Origin: Actinomadura parmotrematis
GTDB lineage: Bacteria; Actinomycetota; Actinomycetes; Streptosporangiales; Streptosporangiaceae
Direction: 5' to 3'
Assembly: GCF_019458805.1 (NCBI RefSeq)
Contig: NZ_JAIBOA010000010.1
Coordinates: 213,303 to 277,302, forward strand
Length of the DNA stretch: 64,000 nt
Shown here: positions 61,124 to 64,000 of the stretch, piece by piece
Position numbering within the stretch: the stretch's first letter is position 1
How the letters are laid out: the number at the start of each line of letters is the position of its first letter
Notes under the pieces: model-generated
What the model was told of the DNA's origin: nothing
What the model saw: the letters and a program-made list of their open reading frames with translations, nothing else
Database searches by the model: none
Program-made: the position numbers and the translations under genes

Positions 61124-61527
61124 GCGAAGTCGAAGGAGAAGGTCACGTCGACCTGCGCGTCGCCGGGGCGGAGGACGTAGCCGCCCTCCCCGGTCAGGCC
61201 GGCGAGGCCGCCGATGCCCGAGTCGGGCACCACGAACCACTCCACCTCCACCGACCCGTCGGAGTAGCCGCCCTTGGCCTGGAGGACGAACTCGCCGGTG
61301 CGGCCGCCGACGGTGCCGACGACGTGGGTGAGGCCCGCGATGCTGCTCAGCGAGTCGTCGGCGCGGACGTAGGCGATGAGGCACTCGGAGGTGGCCTCGC
61401 CCTCGATGACGCCGGTGAACCGCTGCGTGACGTGCGCCCGGTTCAGCTTGCGGTCGGGGTCGATCTGCAGGTAGAGCTCCTCCTCCCAGGACTTGACGTC
61501 GATGTGGCCGGTGCCGTGCTGCTTCAT
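61120..61527 (-). CDS. DUF3224 beta-barrel protein
   Basis: A 135-residue protein of the DUF3224 family, thought to have an allene-oxide-cyclase-like barrel: HIDVKSWEEELYLQID, LNRAHVTQRFTGVIEGE, then VVGTVGGRTGEFVLQAKGGY and LAGLTGEGGYVL. It is coupled by ATGA on both sides, to the Dxr-IspH fusion and to the TylF-like gene, so it is made in step with pathway enzymes. No function is established; a role as a small-molecule binding or ring-forming protein is speculation from fold and context. Confidence 0.85.
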   Translation of the reverse strand: MKQHGTGHIDVKSWEEELYLQIDPDRKLNRAHVTQRFTGVIEGEATSECLIAYVRADDSLSSIAGLTHVVGTVGGRTGEFVLQAKGGYSDGSVEVEWFVVPDSGIGGLAGLTGEGGYVLRPGDAQVDVTFSFDFA

Positions 61528-63647
61528 CGCGGTGCCTCCCCGCGGCCGTCGCCGCGTAGCTCTCTCGGTGGGGCGAAGACCATGTGCTCCCGGACGGGCT
61601 CGACCTCCTCGACGGCGCCGTAGCCGGCGGCGGCGAGCAGGTCCAGGACGCCCCGGACGAGGACCTCGGGGACCGACGCGCCGCTGGTGACGCCGACGGT
61701 CCGCACGCCCTCCAGCCAGGCCGGGTCGATCTCGCCGGCGTCGTCGACGAGGTGCGCGGCGGCCGCGCCGTGCAGCGCGGCGACCTCGGCGAGCCGGACG
61801 GAGTTGGAGGAGTTCGGCGAGCCGACCACGAGGACGAGGTCGGACCGCGCGGCGATCTCCTTGACGGCGGTCTGCCGGTTCTGGGTGGCGTAGCAGATGT
61901 CGTCGGACGGCGGGTCGCGCAGCTCGGGGAACCGCTCGCGGAGCGCCCGCACCGTGGCGAGGGTCTCGTCGACCGACAGCGTCGTCTGCGACAGCCAGGC
62001 GACCTTGGCGGGGTCGCGGACGCGGAGCCGCGCCACGTCCCCGGGGCCGTCCACGAGGTGGACGTGGTCGGGGGCCTCGCCGCTCGTGCCGATGACCTCC
62101 TCGTGGCCCTCGTGGCCGATGAGCAGGATGTCGTGGTCGTCGGCGGCGAACCGCACCGCCTCCTTGTGGACCTTGGTGACCAGCGGGCAGGTCGCGTCGA
62201 TCGTCCGCAGGTTCAGGCCGCGGGCCTGCTCGTGCACGACGGGCGCCACGCCGTGCGCGGACAGCACCAGGACGGCGCCCTCGGGCACCTCGTCCGCCTC
62301 CTGCACGAAGACGGCGCCGCGCTCCTCCAGCGTCCGCACCACGTGCGTGTTGTGCACGATCTGGCGGCGCACGTAGACGGGCGGGCCGTGCCGGTCGAGG
62401 GCCGCCTCGACCGCCTCGACGGCGCGCGCGACCCCGGCGCAGTAGCCGCGCGGCCGGGCCAGCAGCACGCGCCGGCCCGCGCGCGCCGCCGCCCGCTCGG
62501 CCGCGCGCCGGCGGGCCCAGGCGTCGGCGGCGAGGACGTCGTCCAGGGTGCCGGCGGCGCCGTCGCCCGGCCGGTCGCCGAGGACCTCGCCGACGACGTC
62601 CACGATGTCGACGAACCGGAGCCGGCCGGCGAGGAACGCCTCGACGCACGCCTCGTTGGCGGCGTTGTAGACGGCCGGGGCCGTCCCGCCGGCCCGGCCC
62701 GCCTCGCGGGCGAGCCGCACGGCCGGGAACGCCGCGTCGTCCAGGGGCAGGAACTCCCAGGTGTGCGCCTCGGCCCAGTCGACGGCGGGCGCGGCGTCCG
62801 GCACCCGGTCCGGCCAGCCGAGGGCGAGCGCGATCGGCAGCCGCATGTCGGGCGGGCTCGCCTGCGCGAGCGTCGACCCGTCGGTGAACTCCACCATCGA
62901 GTGGACGACCGACTGGGGGTGGACGGTCACCTCGATGCGGTCCAGGGGCACGCCGAACAGCCGGTGCGCCTCCAGCACCTCCAGGCCCTTGTTGACGAGC
63001 GTCGCCGAGTTGACCGTCACCAGCGGCCCCATCGTCCAGGTGGGGTGGCGGAGCGCCTGCTCGGGGGTGACGCCGGCGAGCTCGGCGCGGGTCCGGCCGC
63101 GGAACGGGCCGCCGCTCGCGGTGAGCACGAGCCGCCGCACCTCCTCGGCGCGGCCGCCGCGCAGGCACTGCGCGATCGCCGAGTGCTCGGAGTCGACCGG
63201 CACGAGCTGCCCGGGGCGGGCGCGCCGCTCGATCAGCGGGCCGCCCGCGACGAGCGACTCCTTGTTGGCGAGCGCGACGGTGCGGCCCGCGTCCAGCGCG
63301 GCGAGCGTGGCGCGCAGTCCCGCCGCCCCGGCGATGCCGTTGAGGACGAGCGCGCTCGGCGTCGCCGCCAGCGCGGCGACCTCGCCCGGCCCGCCGAGGA
63401 CGGTGGGCGTCCCGGCGCCGCCGGCGGCGGCGTAGGCGGCCCGGAGGCGGGGCACCGCCCCCGCGTCCGCGACGGCGGCGACCGGGCACCCGAACTCGAC
63501 CATCTGCCGCGCGAGCGGCTCCGCCCGGCCGCCGCTCGCGGCGAGCGCGGCCACCCGGAACCGGTCCGGGTTCGCGCGGACGATGTCGAGCGCCTGCGTC
63601 CCGATGGAGCCCGTCGAGCCGAGGATCACCAGGGCGCGGCGGCTCAC
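61524..63647 (-). CDS. Dxr-IspH bifunctional fusion (MEP pathway)
   Basis: One uninterrupted 707-residue chain. Residues 4-385 are complete DXP reductoisomerase: GSTGSIGTQALD, NKESLVAGG, PVDSEHSA (D152, E154), TASGGPFRG, HPTWTMG, LVNKGLEVLEAH and the helical end VYNAANEACVEAFLAG. After a linker of about ten residues, 392-690 are complete HMBPP reductase IspH: ARPRGYCAG (C403), VHNTHVV, SAHGV, DATCPLV (C487), GHEGHEEV, SQTTLSVD, ICYATQNRQ (C585) and GSPNSSNSVRL. The enzymes catalyse steps two and seven of the MEP pathway. The GTG start overlaps the ispG stop. Confidence 0.93.
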   Translation of the reverse strand: MSRRALVILGSTGSIGTQALDIVRANPDRFRVAALAASGGRAEPLARQMVEFGCPVAAVADAGAVPRLRAAYAAAGGAGTPTVLGGPGEVAALAATPSALVLNGIAGAAGLRATLAALDAGRTVALANKESLVAGGPLIERRARPGQLVPVDSEHSAIAQCLRGGRAEEVRRLVLTASGGPFRGRTRAELAGVTPEQALRHPTWTMGPLVTVNSATLVNKGLEVLEAHRLFGVPLDRIEVTVHPQSVVHSMVEFTDGSTLAQASPPDMRLPIALALGWPDRVPDAAPAVDWAEAHTWEFLPLDDAAFPAVRLAREAGRAGGTAPAVYNAANEACVEAFLAGRLRFVDIVDVVGEVLGDRPGDGAAGTLDDVLAADAWARRRAAERAAARAGRRVLLARPRGYCAGVARAVEAVEAALDRHGPPVYVRRQIVHNTHVVRTLEERGAVFVQEADEVPEGAVLVLSAHGVAPVVHEQARGLNLRTIDATCPLVTKVHKEAVRFAADDHDILLIGHEGHEEVIGTSGEAPDHVHLVDGPGDVARLRVRDPAKVAWLSQTTLSVDETLATVRALRERFPELRDPPSDDICYATQNRQTAVKEIAARSDLVLVVGSPNSSNSVRLAEVAALHGAAAAHLVDDAGEIDPAWLEGVRTVGVTSGASVPEVLVRGVLDLLAAAGYGAVEEVEPVREHMVFAPPRELRGDGRGEAPR

Positions 63648-64000
63648 GCGAGGGCCTCCGGATCGATCTCGATGCCCATCTCCGCGGCGATGCGCATGGC
63701 CTCCTCGATCAACGTCTCCACGATCTGGGCCTCCGGCACCGTCTTGACCACCTGGCCCTTGACGAAGATCTGCCCCTTGCCGTTGCCCGACGCCACACCC
63801 AGATCGGCCTCACGCGCCTCACCCGGCCCGTTGACCACACACCCCATGACCGCCACCCGCAACGGCACCGGGAAGTCCTTCAAACCCGCGGTGACCTGCT
63901 CGGCCAACGTGTACACATCCACCTGCGCCCGCCCGCACGACGGACACGACACGATCTCCAGACCCCGCTGCCGCAACCCCAGCGACTCCAGGATCTGAGT
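63644..64000 (-). CDS. ispG: 4-hydroxy-3-methylbut-2-enyl diphosphate synthase IspG, C-terminal part
   Basis: The last 118 residues of IspG (GcpE), which reduces MEcPP to HMBPP; the 5' part lies beyond the window. Visible are the 4Fe-4S motif VSCPSCGRAQVD, LAEQVTAGLKDFPVPLRVAV, and MGCVVNGPGEAREADLGVA with the third cysteine and the conserved glutamate. The GTGA junction couples it to the Dxr-IspH fusion, whose IspH half uses its product. It is probably a cluster-associated copy in addition to the housekeeping one; this needs the rest of the genome. Confidence 0.93.
   Translation of the reverse strand, partial: TQILESLGLRQRGLEIVSCPSCGRAQVDVYTLAEQVTAGLKDFPVPLRVAVMGCVVNGPGEAREADLGVASGNGKGQIFVKGQVVKTVPEAQIVETLIEEAMRIAAEMGIEIDPEALA

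Noticed and set aside
1..64000. CRISPR arrays or insertion sequences
   Set aside because: No regularly spaced repeats and no transposase-like proteins were seen on either strand.

Overview
This window is very GC-rich DNA (well above 70 % by eye) with strong G/C at third codon positions, many GTG starts and many 4-base ATGA/GTGA stop/start overlaps. That points to a filamentous actinomycete. The gene set (DnaE2, CobQ/CobD, OtsB, HelR with its RAE operator, ECF41/SigJ, DUF5997) fits Streptosporangiales or Thermomonosporaceae such as Actinomadura; the genus is inference only.

Layout. Bases 1-20.5 kb are mostly chromosomal housekeeping and accessory genes: a DUF4328 membrane protein, an SOS-controlled DUF6504-dnaE2 unit with a clear LexA box, a TetR regulator, a receptor-type Ser/Thr kinase, a hydrolase, a small papain-fold deamidase-like protein coupled to an Imm35/YrhB-like partner, an NmrA/LysR divergent pair, an exporter, a polysaccharide-deacetylase-like exoprotein, an orphan benzoate-CoA-ligase-like enzyme, and cobQ-cobD followed by an APH-type kinase. 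A tRNA-Arg(UCU) lies at 20.6 kb. Bases 20.8-26 kb hold a MarR-MFS-DUF1330 unit, an unknown membrane-anchored protein, otsB, and a DUF5997/LysR-effector-domain divergent pair. Bases 26.1-29.8 kb are a small defence-type patch: a PIN/XRE-ImmA toxin-antitoxin-like module beside a heavily frameshifted restriction-modification gene. Bases 29.8-35.4 kb form an amine or amino-acid catabolic unit (cupin, APC permease, aldehyde dehydrogenase, DadA/PuuB-like oxidase, Lrp/AsnC regulator). Bases 35.4-45.8 kb carry regulators (two GlxA-type AraC proteins, a truncated TetR remnant, a SigJ-type sigma factor), a truncated haemoglobin, two redox enzymes, and helR with a rifamycin-associated element. A large secreted PGRP-type amidase (45.9-48.2 kb) closes the ordinary part.

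The most interesting part is 48.2 kb to the right edge: a terpenoid (possibly meroterpenoid) biosynthetic gene cluster that runs off the window. A leftward operon encodes MarR, a DHA2 exporter, two cytochromes P450, a UbiA-family prenyltransferase and a squalene-hopene-cyclase-like class II terpene cyclase with an intact DVDD acid motif. A rightward operon encodes a B12-type radical SAM enzyme, a MycE-like sugar O-methyltransferase and a family 1 glycosyltransferase. A second leftward, fully translationally coupled operon encodes IspG (partial), a single-chain Dxr-IspH fusion, a DUF3224 protein and a TylF/MycF-like O-methyltransferase. The genes suggest this logic: a local MEP-pathway supply boosts C5 units, UbiA and the DVDD cyclase build the polycyclic skeleton, P450s and the radical SAM enzyme oxidise or methylate it, the glycosyltransferase adds a sugar, the MycE/TylF pair O-methylates it, and the MFS pump under MarR exports it. 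No polyprenyl diphosphate synthase, Dxs or sugar-nucleotide genes are in the window, so those steps must lie to the right or elsewhere.
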